Shown here in pieces: positions 25,730-34,580 of a stretch of 64,000 bases of DNA. The translations under genes were made by a program, and so were the position numbers. The notes beneath the pieces are model-generated. The model saw nothing but the letters and a program-made list of their open reading frames with translations. It was not told the origin of the DNA and did no database searches. The stretch is from Clostridiales bacterium (GTDB lineage Bacteria; Bacillota; Clostridia; Lachnospirales; Lachnospiraceae). Within the stretch, counting starts at the first letter, position 1. Every line of letters starts with the position of its first letter. Where the stretch lies: the NCBI GenBank assembly GCA_029227635.1, contig JAQYAH010000005.1, positions 103,533-167,532 on the forward strand, written 5' to 3'.

Positions 25730-27127
25730 CTAATTTATTTTATCGTTTTCGTTGATTGATCTGCCGTTTAAGGCAATATAATCGTAGTTTGCAATGCCGT
25801 AGGCCATGCCCTCATCTACTATACAATATTCTGAGTTTTCTGCAAGTACATGTATCTGTTTGAATACTGCATAGCCTTTGTTGATATTATAAACTCCTTT
25901 CAAAGACCCCGTCTCACTTATCTTGAACTTATCAGTGGACTCCGGCTTTACAAGTACTGCATCTGCCGGGACTTCAAGAGGATCCAGATATACTACTCCA
26001 TTGTTCGAATCGTACTGATAGACTTCCACTGACTGATATGTAGATCCGCCTGTCTTATTGGGATCCAGAATGATAATTCCGTTGCTGGAACTTTCAGGTG
26101 GATTCAGCAGATACTCATAAGGTACCAGGTAGAATTCTTTCTCTACCACTGCTGTTTGTGGAATCTTTAGACCGGTCTCATTCTGAAGTATCAGGGAAAC
26201 ATTTAGAAATCGGTCATTGATATATCGAACCATACCTTCTGAAAATGAAATTACAGCAACCTGTTTCTTGTCTATTTCCCGGAGCTCAAGGCTTCCCCAA
26301 AGCTTTATATCGTCTTTATGAAATTGAACCTGGATTTCTGTAATCTCATTGCTTTTCAGATAATCAAATGTATCATCGTCCAGAATAAAAGCCAACTCCC
26401 AGTTTTCACTGGTTATGACTTTGAATACTTCATCTCCTGCTTCTTTGTCAGTATTCTTTCGCAGATCCCGATTGTCATATTTCTCTCTCTCAATATCGCC
26501 TATGGTGAGATTGTCGGGGGTGACTTTCTCATAACCATCTGTGTGATAAGCAACTATTCCATCCACCGGTGCTGCTTCAATGTTAAAGTATTCTTGATTC
26601 TCTGTAACTATTGTGTTCAGAGAATCCCCACCATCAGTATTTTGAAGGTCCATGATCATACTGTTGAGCTGTTGTTTAAACCCATATACTGAGTCAAAGG
26701 CGTCGGCGCTGAACCCTTCCTGGAAAGATGAGATGGAGTCGATAAGACCAAGGTAGTCTTCAGTAGTGAGCATATCTATCTCTTCTGTCCCGGAGCTATC
26801 GAGAACATCTGAGTGAGAACCATCCAGGTCAGTTACACATATAATACTACCTTTACGTACCTTGGAATCATCAGGTTGAAAATATGAAACCTTACCACTC
26901 TCTCCTGCAGTCACTACAGTCTCTTCTCTTAATGCCAGTGCTGAAAAAGAATAAGACTTGGACAAAGTTCCGGTTCTGACTTCATAAGCAGTGACTGGAT
27001 CCTTAAGCACATACAAAATAATTGAAGCGATCAGGTATATCAGTATCGCTCCAAAAATGATCAATATGTAATTTGTATTCCACGAATTGTGAGGACGGGA
27101 AAACCGCTGCTTCTTACTTCCTGACAT
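25730..27127 (-). CDS. HlyD-like membrane protein in the sepF cluster
   Basis: Single N-terminal TM helix at about 20-41 (YILIIFGAILIYLIASIILY) followed by about 420 extracytoplasmic residues. An early stretch (EETVVTAGESGKVSYF ... VRKGSIICVTD) looks like the half-hairpin biotinyl/lipoyl fold of HlyD/RND adaptors. No ABC or RND transporter gene accompanies it; the partners are yggS and sepF, 11 bases downstream. In related clostridia a similar gene sits at the same place and is annotated only by the HlyD-like fold. A division or envelope role is suggested by context, not shown. Confidence 0.72.
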   Translation of the reverse strand: MSGSKKQRFSRPHNSWNTNYILIIFGAILIYLIASIILYVLKDPVTAYEVRTGTLSKSYSFSALALREETVVTAGESGKVSYFQPDDSKVRKGSIICVTDLDGSHSDVLDSSGTEEIDMLTTEDYLGLIDSISSFQEGFSADAFDSVYGFKQQLNSMIMDLQNTDGGDSLNTIVTENQEYFNIEAAPVDGIVAYHTDGYEKVTPDNLTIGDIEREKYDNRDLRKNTDKEAGDEVFKVITSENWELAFILDDDTFDYLKSNEITEIQVQFHKDDIKLWGSLELREIDKKQVAVISFSEGMVRYINDRFLNVSLILQNETGLKIPQTAVVEKEFYLVPYEYLLNPPESSSNGIIILDPNKTGGSTYQSVEVYQYDSNNGVVYLDPLEVPADAVLVKPESTDKFKISETGSLKGVYNINKGYAVFKQIHVLAENSEYCIVDEGMAYGIANYDYIALNGRSINENDKIN

Positions 27128-27144
27128 ACAAATAAGTTCTCCGG

Positions 27145-27182
27145 AAAAAATCAGGGTATCACCAATAATTCAGCGATACCCC
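27145..27182 (-). terminator. Terminator after the P-loop gene, directly before the HlyD-like gene
   Basis: On the - strand GGGTATC, a 14-base loop, GATACCC, then TGATTTTTTCC. The T-run runs into the GGAG ribosome binding site of the HlyD-like gene, so it could work as an attenuator for yggS and sepF. Confidence 0.6.
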
Positions 27183-27205
27183 TACAAGTGTGTCGTTATA
27201 TGTTA

Positions 27206-27625
27206 TTAAAGAGATGCTGCAATGCTGTCTTTCAACTCAGCAGGAATTGCGTTCTCGTCAAGACCAACGCTAATAACAAATCTTACATTGAACTCTCTTC
27301 CTACTTCATCCAAACGTTTCATTGTTGCAGTGATATCCTTTCCTTCGAGACAAGCAAGCTTAAGGAAGGAATCAATAAGGATTATTTCAAGGTCTCTGTC
27401 CTGGGATAACAAACCGAGAACAAAACCAATAAACTCTTCATTAGATTTTACATTATACTGTTTTACATCAATAAGACGAATGCGGTTGTTGAGCTCGTAC
27501 ATGTGACTCTTGCCCTTATCGAGAAATGCGATATTTCCGTCAACCTTTCCAATCTCATTAGATGCAACATCTAAAAGATACTTAGTCTTACCTGTACCAT
27601 TAGATCCAACAATCATTTCAAGCAT
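27206..27625 (-). CDS. Small P-loop ATPase-like protein of unknown function
   Basis: A 139 aa protein starting MLEMIVGSNGTGKTKYLLD, with Walker A at residues 7-14 (GSNGTGKT) and a hydrophobic strand LEIILIDSF that could act as Walker B. The rest reads as one compact alpha/beta unit ending in VISVGLDE. It is too short for an ABC or RecA domain with regulatory lobes and has no C-terminal helicase motifs. It has its own promoter and a terminator, so it is monocistronic between the carboxypeptidase and the HlyD-sepF unit. Family not recognised. Confidence 0.75.
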   Translation of the reverse strand: MLEMIVGSNGTGKTKYLLDVASNEIGKVDGNIAFLDKGKSHMYELNNRIRLIDVKQYNVKSNEEFIGFVLGLLSQDRDLEIILIDSFLKLACLEGKDITATMKRLDEVGREFNVRFVISVGLDENAIPAELKDSIAASL

Positions 27626-27675
27626 AGCAGTTTCCTCCTTGAGTAATTATTTTTGAAAATTTACTCTATAGCAAT

Positions 27676-27704
27676 ATTATATTGGAAAATCAGATAAAAG
27701 ACAA
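27676..27704 (-). promoter_or_regulatory. Promoter of the P-loop gene
   Basis: On the - strand TTGTCT, 17 bases, TATAAT, about 50 bases before the ATG at 27625, which has AAGGAGGAAAC as ribosome binding site. Confidence 0.68.
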
Positions 27705-27716
27705 TAGATTATTTGT

Positions 27717-28724
27717 CTAGGATTCGGGGATTGCTTCCATAAGCTCCGTCATCTCTCTGTAAAGGGATGTCTTATTGTCAGCATTCAAAACCACGGAAAT
27801 ATAGGGGTTTCCACTATTGTCTCTGGACAAAAGTACGAGGCAGGCCCCCGCCTCATCTGTGGTTCCGGTCTTACCGCCCATGACTGTTACATTGGAAGGC
27901 AGGTCTACTATACCCTTAAAATAATAGTTTGTTGCTTCCCACTCTTTTAATACCTGTGATCCGTTCTCTCTCGTAATGGTCCCTGTGTATGAAGGAGTGT
28001 CAATAATCGTATTGAACGTATCATACTTGATACACTCATTAAAGATCAGGTAAAGATCATATGCAGTAGTATAATGCTCTTCATCATGGAGTCCATGCGA
28101 GTTTACAAAGTGAGTTCCTGTGCATAAGAGTTCTTCTGCGGTATCATTCATAAGAGCGGCAAAAGACTCCTCAGAGCCTGCAATATGCTCCGCAAGAGCA
28201 AGTGCAGCATCATTTCCCGAGGCAAGCATTAAAGCGTAAAGCATATCAAGAACGGTGACCTGATCTCCAACTTTAAGTCCTGCAACTGACGAATCTTTGT
28301 CAAGATTCTCAAGATTCGGGCTCACGGTTACGATCTCATCCATATCACACATTTTGAGAGCAAGAAGGCAGGTCATAAGCTTTGTAGTGCTGGCGGGATA
28401 CTGTTTAGTAAAAATTCCGTTGGCTTCCAGCACTTTTTCATTTGTAACATCAAAAAGACCTGTCGCACCGGAAACACCATTCTGTTCATATCCGCTTATT
28501 GATACGTCTGTAGATGTAACACAGAGATGATTGGAAACCGAGTAAGGATCAGGATAAAGATATTCTGCTTCGTAACTTGACATAGCCAGATAGCTTCTCT
28601 GTTCGGGAGTCAACTCCTCCTCTTTGGAGCCTAAAAGCGAACAACCACTGAGATTCAGACACAGAAGTGCTGTAATAAATACCGCTGCTATTCTATTAAA
28701 AAGATTTCTACTTATATATTTCAC
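27717..28724 (-). CDS. D-alanyl-D-alanine carboxypeptidase, lipoprotein (DacF-like)
   Basis: Peptidoglycan DD-carboxypeptidase (penicillin-binding protein, peptidase S11) that trims pentapeptide stems. All three active-site motifs are present: SxxK in PASTTKLMTC, SxN in ASGNDAALA and KTG in GGKTGTTDEA. Instead of a C-terminal amphipathic anchor it has a lipobox, LNLSGCSLLG, so it is a lipid-anchored form. GTG 28724 (KYISRNLFN) is the likely start, with GGAGA upstream and 17 bases of overlap with the MGS-like gene; the track start is TTG 28748. Confidence 0.9.
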   Translation of the reverse strand: MKYISRNLFNRIAAVFITALLCLNLSGCSLLGSKEEELTPEQRSYLAMSSYEAEYLYPDPYSVSNHLCVTSTDVSISGYEQNGVSGATGLFDVTNEKVLEANGIFTKQYPASTTKLMTCLLALKMCDMDEIVTVSPNLENLDKDSSVAGLKVGDQVTVLDMLYALMLASGNDAALALAEHIAGSEESFAALMNDTAEELLCTGTHFVNSHGLHDEEHYTTAYDLYLIFNECIKYDTFNTIIDTPSYTGTITRENGSQVLKEWEATNYYFKGIVDLPSNVTVMGGKTGTTDEAGACLVLLSRDNSGNPYISVVLNADNKTSLYREMTELMEAIPES

Positions 28725-29103
28725 GCCAATCAAGATCTCCCCGGTCAAGTGCTTTGATCAACAGCTCCGCGGTAGCAATACTGGAAGCAAAAGGAACATT
28801 GTAGGTATCACATAGAAGGTTCATCTTGAGAAAGCCCTGATCCGTGGTTGGATCTATATCCGGGTCTCTGAAAAAAATAACCAAATCTACTTCGTTTTGT
28901 TCGATTCTGGAACACAGCTGGGAGACTCCACCAAGTATCCCGGGGACCACCTTATGGAGAGAGAGGTTTGTCACCTTCTCAATGGAATATGCGGTGGTAT
29001 CAGTTGAAAATATTGTGTGTTTCTTAAGGATGTTTCTGTAAGCAATACAGAAATTCTGCATAAGAACTTTCTTTGTATCGTTTGCAACCAAAACTAGGTT
29101 CAT
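28708..29103 (-). CDS. Methylglyoxal-synthase-like protein, active site degenerate
   Basis: The 131 aa protein has the MGS-like Rossmann fold: LVLVANDTKK, FSTDTTA (GTTG in true MgsA), GILGGVSQL, LVIFFRDPDID and VPFASSIATAELLI. Synteny next to rodA is as for mgsA in clostridia. However, the catalytic Asp of the GGD motif (Asp71 in E. coli) is Val here, His19 is Asn, His98 is Thr and Asp101 is Gly by ungapped comparison. It therefore probably does not make methylglyoxal; it may bind a phosphate ligand. It overlaps rodA by 4 bases. Confidence 0.85.
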   Translation of the reverse strand: MNLVLVANDTKKVLMQNFCIAYRNILKKHTIFSTDTTAYSIEKVTNLSLHKVVPGILGGVSQLCSRIEQNEVDLVIFFRDPDIDPTTDQGFLKMNLLCDTYNVPFASSIATAELLIKALDRGDLDWREIYK

Positions 29104-30233
29104 ACTATTTTCACCTGTCTTTCGTATTTCTGAGGTTTAAGTCCGACGTTGAACACAAGGCCTATTCCAATATATAGACTCACAAGAGATGTAAGACCGT
29201 AGCTTACAAAAGGAAGTGTGAGTCCTGTATTGGGAAATATTCCTGTGGTAACACTCACATTAATGAAGGTCTGAAAACCTATTAGAGCCCCCATTCCGTA
29301 GCATATGAGCCGGCCTGAGTAATCCGGGGCCCGTCTGCCAATGGCAAAACACTCTGTCGTTAACAATAATAACAGAATAATAACAGTGCAACAACCAACA
29401 AAACCTAGCTCTTCTCCCACTACCGCAAAGATAAAGTCTGTCTGTGGCTCGGGTACGAAGTTTCCGTTCTTAAGAGAAGCGACCTCATCGTTGTTTAGTC
29501 CTTTGCCGTGAAGCTGCCCTGAACCTATAGCAATAATAGAATTCTGCTGCTGCATTCCTTCATCCGTCTTGTATTCCTCAGGATTCAGCCAGGCAACGAT
29601 TCTTGTGTGCTGATACTTGGGCAAAAAAGTCTCACCGGGAACTGTGTTTGCAGCATATACAACCACAGCCACCACAAGGGGGACTGCTACAGCAAGTATC
29701 GTTCCCACAATTCTGTAGGAAAGTCCCGCCATAAAGATCATAGTGCAAAAGATCAAAGCTACCACGATCGTTGTGGAAAGGTCTGGTTGAGTGAGAATCA
29801 GAAGCATAGGAATACCAATGAGTACCACAGATCTGATTATCAGCTTTGGATTATTGATCTCATCAATGTGCAGCTCAAAAAACTTTGCAAAGAATATTAT
29901 CAACAGGATCTTACACAGCTCTGAGGGCTGAAATCTGAAAAATCCAAGGTCTATCCACCGCTGTGCTCCGCCTCCTATGGATCCCATGATTTTCACAAGC
30001 AGCAAAAGGATAATTGCCGCTAGGTATATTAATCTGTAGAATCCGGTTATGAAGTTGTAATCTATTACAGAGACAATAAACATTACCACCAGTCCCAGAA
30101 AAAGGCCCAGCGTCTGAGTCTTTTGCAGAGACTTCTCTGCGCTTCCAATAATTACGATTCCAAATATGGAAATAGACACCGTAAGAAAGAGCAGATAGTA
30201 ATGAAAGCTCTTAAAACTGTATTTAAGATTCAT
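29100..30233 (-). CDS. rodA: RodA, SEDS peptidoglycan glycosyltransferase
   Basis: Polytopic SEDS protein that polymerises glycan strands in the elongasome with its PBP2 partner. The 377 aa span about ten hydrophobic helices. Visible family blocks are GSIGGGAQRWIDLGFFRFQPSE, LTQPDLSTTIV, HTRIVAWLNPEE, GSGQLHGKG, FIFAVVGEELGFVG and NTGLTLPFVSYG. The glutamine/proline block FQPSE and the LTQPD aspartate lie in the catalytic cavity region. It follows the PBP2 gene after 5 bases, so the pair is co-transcribed. Confidence 0.95.
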   Translation of the reverse strand: MNLKYSFKSFHYYLLFLTVSISIFGIVIIGSAEKSLQKTQTLGLFLGLVVMFIVSVIDYNFITGFYRLIYLAAIILLLLVKIMGSIGGGAQRWIDLGFFRFQPSELCKILLIIFFAKFFELHIDEINNPKLIIRSVVLIGIPMLLILTQPDLSTTIVVALIFCTMIFMAGLSYRIVGTILAVAVPLVVAVVVYAANTVPGETFLPKYQHTRIVAWLNPEEYKTDEGMQQQNSIIAIGSGQLHGKGLNNDEVASLKNGNFVPEPQTDFIFAVVGEELGFVGCCTVIILLLLLTTECFAIGRRAPDYSGRLICYGMGALIGFQTFINVSVTTGIFPNTGLTLPFVSYGLTSLVSLYIGIGLVFNVGLKPQKYERQVKIV

Positions 30234-30238
30234 TTAGT

Positions 30239-33130
30239 TTAGTCACCACCTGTACCGGATGAAACATCGGAAGCATGGCCATCGATAATATCATCCCGAT
30301 CTCTGAGTTCAAAGTAATAACAAACAATATCCGCACCAATCTCCGCAGGATAAAGGGAAGTATATCCGTTGGCGATTCGTATAGAGAAAGCAATCTGCGG
30401 ATCCTCAAAAGGTGCATAACCTACAAAAAGACAATGATCCGGATGCACTTCACTTTGCTGTGCTGTTCCGGTCTTACCTCCCATCTCAAAACCCAGATCG
30501 TTTATTATCTGAAGAGGTGAGGAGATTTTGACCATCTGTCTCATACCTTCCTGAATAAGCTCCCAGTTCTCCTTGTCCGTTTCAATCTCATTGACAACTG
30601 TAGGCGAATACTTGTTGATAAGTGTTCCGTTGTGATCCGTGAGCTTATAAAGCAGAGACAGCTTGAATACTGTTCCTCCGTTGGCAACCGTAGCTGTGTA
30701 TCTCGCCAGCTGTGCCGTTGTATAGTTGTTTCTGGCCTGTCCGATGGCCGAACGAACCGAGTCTGAATCTGAAACCTGAGGTGCTGCCTCCACAAGCTCA
30801 ATGCCGGACTTCTGATCCAGCCCGAACTGTTCCGCATAATAGGTGAGCTTTTCCACACCTCTGTCACTGGAATACTCTTCTTTATCATTGAGACCCAGCA
30901 TATATCCGATATCAAAGTAGAAGTAATTACAGGAGTTTGCAAGAGCTCCTACTACATCCAATCCTCCGTGTGCGCCGGGGGAGATCCAGCATTTAGGATT
31001 AGGATTAACCTTGGGATAGGTTCCATAGCAGTCAATGATGGTACTTCCGTCTATTACTCCGGAATCAAGTCCTGCAAGGGAAGTCATCATCTTGTAGGTG
31101 GATCCGGGTGCAGTCTTCTCCTGGGTAGCGTTGTTGTAAAGAGGATGAGAGCGGTCATTCACAAGCTTGTAATAATAATTCGTATCCATAGTGTTGGCAA
31201 GCTTGTTGGCATCGTATCCGGGATAGGATACACAGGCCAAAACCTGTCCGTTATTCGGATCTGTTACAACGCAGGAAGCTGTGCAAGGTTCAAGTCCAAG
31301 CTGGGCCGGAGTGATCTCCAGACTATTGATCTTTGACTTCATGAAAGAATAGGGATCCATTGATCCATCTCTTAAAGCGGCAATCGCAGTCTGATCATTA
31401 GCAAGAACACCCTGTTCATAGAGAAGAAGACACACCTTGGAAGCGCTTATTGTTCCGTCCAGTACCATATATTTGTAAAGAATTCGATCAAATGCAGCTT
31501 CATCTTCCAACTCATCATTGAGATACTCATTAATTGCGTCTATGATCTCATTGGAATCAGAGTACTTGCTATTAAGATCGGTGTATTCTTCCAGCAAGGA
31601 GGTATTTACCCAACCACAGGAAATTGCATATGAAAGATAATCGTGAAGACTTATGTCTCCCTCATCTTCCCACTTTTTGTAGGTAGGGTCTGAGAAGTCC
31701 ATCTCGTTCTCATCGAGAATCCCGTTTAGAGTAAGGATATTATCCACCACAAAGCGACAATAGTCCTCCTGAGCTTCTCCCTGATCAGCCACCTTACCGC
31801 TGCTCTTTTTAATCTGTCCGTTGATATATGAGATTACTTCACTTTTTCGCTTTTCATAAATACCAAACACCTCTGCCTGTATCGTACCGGCAGGAGCTTC
31901 CTCAAATTTATTGATATCAAGAACCAGGTTTTCAAACATGGCCGTATAGACATCGCCTATTGGAATGAGGATATTATTGGTATTAGTAGTCTCAGACGCG
32001 TCAAAAGTCATTGCATCTGTAAGCTTCTTCGATATGATTCCCGCGAGCTTCTGCTCCAGGATCTTATAAACCGCAATCTGCAGATCACTGTCAATGGTAA
32101 GATAGAGGTCATTTCCGGCTACCGGATCTATTACCTCACTGGTATCAAGGACAGTTCCCATGTTATCTACATAAAACGTGGTCTTTCCCTTAGTGCCCTG
32201 AAGCACCTGATCCATACTCTGCTCAATTCCGGCCTTACCTACAATATCGTTTCGGGAGTAACTGCTGTCCTGCTCCGATAAGGTTTCATATTCCTCTGTG
32301 GAAATAACACCGGTATATCCGATTACGGAAGAAAAATATTCAGAATTATTGTAGCGTCTCAGCGTTTCCTGAGATACACTGATACCCACCAGCGTATCAG
32401 CATTCTCTTTGACTTCCGCAACGGTCTCATCAGAAACATCCTTAGCCACAGTGGTAACAAGATACTTGGAGTAAGCGATGGTACTCATGGCATATCGCAC
32501 ATTGACAAGCTTTAATGCCGTCTCCTTTCCAAGCTCTTCCATATCGATGTCATATCTCTGATCACTGCAAAGATACTCTATAAGCTTCTCCGGAGTCGAT
32601 TTAGCCTGGGCTTCTGTCAGATCATTATAGCTTCTTGCACCATAGACATCTGCGATAAGACGATGTCTTGAGGTCTCTGATTCTGAAGTGAAGGCAAAGT
32701 TGTTGTTGGTATCCAGGATAATACCAAGATAGGTAACTGTGCTGTCTCCATTCTTTTCAAGGATGTTAAGAAGATCGAGGATGTTTTTGTTCATCTTCTC
32801 GTTCTTCTTTTCATTAGAATATATGTCGAAATCTCCGGTATCTTCTATAGTCACAGAAAATGCCAGTTCATTGTAAGCAAGAAGATTTCCGTTCCTGTCG
32901 TAAATGTTTCCTCGAGTTGCCTTAATCTCCTGAGTCTTCTGTATCTGGAGCTTAAAGTCATCTAGATACTTCTCACCGTTCACTATCTGAAGATAAAAAA
33001 CTCTGGAGATCAGACCGGTAAACATGAGGAATATGACCAGCATGATGATCAGAAACCTTGATTTGAATAGTTTTGAAAATTTATATCTTAAATCATAAAG
33101 CAAAAGTATTCGTTCCTCTCTTACTATCAT
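30239..33130 (-). CDS. mrdA: Penicillin-binding protein 2 (elongation transpeptidase) with large insertion
   Basis: Class B transpeptidase of the elongasome. One N-terminal TM helix (FLIIMLVIFLMFTGLIS), pedestal domain with ATRGNIYDRNG and NDIVGKAGIEQSMD, then the transpeptidase motifs: SxxK in APGSTYKMM (~679), SxN in NSCNYFYF (~735) and KTG in GGKTGTAQQ (~888). The full ORF of 965 aa exceeds the usual 600-720. The excess is an acidic insertion of roughly 250 residues between LTIDSDLQIAVYKILEQKL and ASCVVTDPNNGQVLACV. Start is uncertain: ATG 33130 lacks a clear ribosome binding site; TTG 33103 lies downstream of GAGAGGAA; the track start is TTG 33136. Confidence 0.93.
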   Translation of the reverse strand: MIVREERILLLYDLRYKFSKLFKSRFLIIMLVIFLMFTGLISRVFYLQIVNGEKYLDDFKLQIQKTQEIKATRGNIYDRNGNLLAYNELAFSVTIEDTGDFDIYSNEKKNEKMNKNILDLLNILEKNGDSTVTYLGIILDTNNNFAFTSESETSRHRLIADVYGARSYNDLTEAQAKSTPEKLIEYLCSDQRYDIDMEELGKETALKLVNVRYAMSTIAYSKYLVTTVAKDVSDETVAEVKENADTLVGISVSQETLRRYNNSEYFSSVIGYTGVISTEEYETLSEQDSSYSRNDIVGKAGIEQSMDQVLQGTKGKTTFYVDNMGTVLDTSEVIDPVAGNDLYLTIDSDLQIAVYKILEQKLAGIISKKLTDAMTFDASETTNTNNILIPIGDVYTAMFENLVLDINKFEEAPAGTIQAEVFGIYEKRKSEVISYINGQIKKSSGKVADQGEAQEDYCRFVVDNILTLNGILDENEMDFSDPTYKKWEDEGDISLHDYLSYAISCGWVNTSLLEEYTDLNSKYSDSNEIIDAINEYLNDELEDEAAFDRILYKYMVLDGTISASKVCLLLYEQGVLANDQTAIAALRDGSMDPYSFMKSKINSLEITPAQLGLEPCTASCVVTDPNNGQVLACVSYPGYDANKLANTMDTNYYYKLVNDRSHPLYNNATQEKTAPGSTYKMMTSLAGLDSGVIDGSTIIDCYGTYPKVNPNPKCWISPGAHGGLDVVGALANSCNYFYFDIGYMLGLNDKEEYSSDRGVEKLTYYAEQFGLDQKSGIELVEAAPQVSDSDSVRSAIGQARNNYTTAQLARYTATVANGGTVFKLSLLYKLTDHNGTLINKYSPTVVNEIETDKENWELIQEGMRQMVKISSPLQIINDLGFEMGGKTGTAQQSEVHPDHCLFVGYAPFEDPQIAFSIRIANGYTSLYPAEIGADIVCYYFELRDRDDIIDGHASDVSSGTGGD

Positions 33131-33626
33131 CGGCAAACTGTTCGATGATCTTAATAAGAATAAAATACAGGGGTATCAGCATGAGTAAAGTGTATACTGT
33201 CTCCGGAATTATTATGTTAAGCAAATAATATCCGAAGTTAAATCGTCCCCTCAAAAGATAAAAAATAAAGTAAACCACCAATCCGTAGGCTATATCACTG
33301 GCACCAACAAAAAGAAAAGGAAGTCTCCAGCTGTCATCATTAAACTTTGATCTCAGTCGTCCGTTAAGGTATCCGATATACAGATATATGAGCATATGAA
33401 TACCTATGTAAGTTCCGAAAAACAGATCCGAGAAAAACCCACAGAACATTCCGGTGATACTGCCATATTTGGGACCCATCTGATATCCCACCACCGCGGT
33501 GATGATAAGCAGGAGATTGGGTGACACCAGAGCTAAGGAAATAGCTTTTAATAATGTGCATTGTAAGAAAAATGCAACAAACGACATGAGGAAAAGCATG
33601 CCGCATCTTTTTGCAATACTTCGCAT
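33093..33626 (-). CDS. mreD: Rod shape-determining protein MreD
   Basis: Small membrane component of the elongasome. The 177 aa contain five to six hydrophobic helices; the stretches SPNLLLIITAVVGYQMG and GMFCGFFSDLFFGTYIGIHM match MreD. ATG 33626 has AAGGAG 8 bases upstream; the track start one codon earlier is TTG. Its 3' end overlaps the PBP2 start region. Confidence 0.88.
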   Translation of the reverse strand: MRSIAKRCGMLFLMSFVAFFLQCTLLKAISLALVSPNLLLIITAVVGYQMGPKYGSITGMFCGFFSDLFFGTYIGIHMLIYLYIGYLNGRLRSKFNDDSWRLPFLFVGASDIAYGLVVYFIFYLLRGRFNFGYYLLNIIIPETVYTLLMLIPLYFILIKIIEQFADDSKRGTNTFAL

Positions 33627-33644
33627 CAAAAATACTCCTTCACT

Positions 33645-34580
33645 CTACTGCTGAGGTTCGGAATCATTGGATTCATCCATCTGTGCTTTGGTCTGCTTGA
33701 TGATCAGCACCTCTCTTAAGTGCTTGAAATCCGCAGCAGGAGTAATAAATCCGGATCGCGTAAGATTGTTTGAATCCACGTGAATTTCACTGATATACCC
33801 AATAATGAGGCCGGGGAGGTACTTACTGCTGACATGGGAGGTTATCAGTGTATCTCCGATTCTTACGTCACTGTCGTTATTCTCCATGTCAGTAAATGTC
33901 ATTGTTCCGTTGCTTATCTGTTCAATATCACCGTCAACAAAACAAAGATCTGAGGTTGATTCTGTCATAGCACTTACACTGCTGGTATCATCGATAATGG
34001 ATTTGACAGTAGCCCAGTCCGGTCCCGTAGCCACAACAATACCCACAAGACCTTTGCCGGCGATGACATTCATGTCCACCTCTATGCCGTCATTGCTGCC
34101 CTTGTCTATGACAAAAGTACTGAACCAGTTGCTGTTATCGGTACTTATAACATGAGCAGCAGTCTTCTCATACTGAGCAAAAGACGCGTCCAGCTCATAC
34201 AATTCCTGAAGGCGGTCCAGCTCATACTGTCCCTGTTTAAGCTGATCATTTTCAAGCTGCAGCTCATCCACTTGCTTCTTAAGACTCGAATTCTCTTCTT
34301 TGACTGCCTGGAGCGTCTTATAATTCTGAGTCTGGTTTACAAGGAATATCCCGATACGGTTTATTCCCATCTCCATTGGAACAACTGTATAGTTTGCAAT
34401 AAATCTTAACGGCTTAATGGTGGAAGTATCAAAAAATGAGATTCCAAACATCATCAGGCAAAAAGCCGTGCAAATAATAAGAAACCGTCCCGGAGTTATG
34501 GTGTTATTCTTCTTCTTTGAAGAATAGCTGCTCTGGGATTTGATTTTTATATTGAGGAAATCCGGTAGTTTTCTGCGCAT
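33645..34580 (-). CDS. mreC: Rod shape-determining protein MreC
   Basis: Periplasm-facing scaffold that activates PBP2/RodA. A cytoplasmic tail is followed by a TM helix (FLIICTAFCLMMFGISFF), a coiled coil (LKKQVDELQLENDQLKQ) and beta-rich domains starting AAHVISTDNSNWFSTFVIDKG. ATG 34580 overlaps the mreB stop by one base (TAATG) and uses AGGTGG; the track start GTG 34589 lies inside that site. It is 311 aa. Confidence 0.94.
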   Translation of the reverse strand: MRRKLPDFLNIKIKSQSSYSSKKKNNTITPGRFLIICTAFCLMMFGISFFDTSTIKPLRFIANYTVVPMEMGINRIGIFLVNQTQNYKTLQAVKEENSSLKKQVDELQLENDQLKQGQYELDRLQELYELDASFAQYEKTAAHVISTDNSNWFSTFVIDKGSNDGIEVDMNVIAGKGLVGIVVATGPDWATVKSIIDDTSSVSAMTESTSDLCFVDGDIEQISNGTMTFTDMENNDSDVRIGDTLITSHVSSKYLPGLIIGYISEIHVDSNNLTRSGFITPAADFKHLREVLIIKQTKAQMDESNDSEPQQ

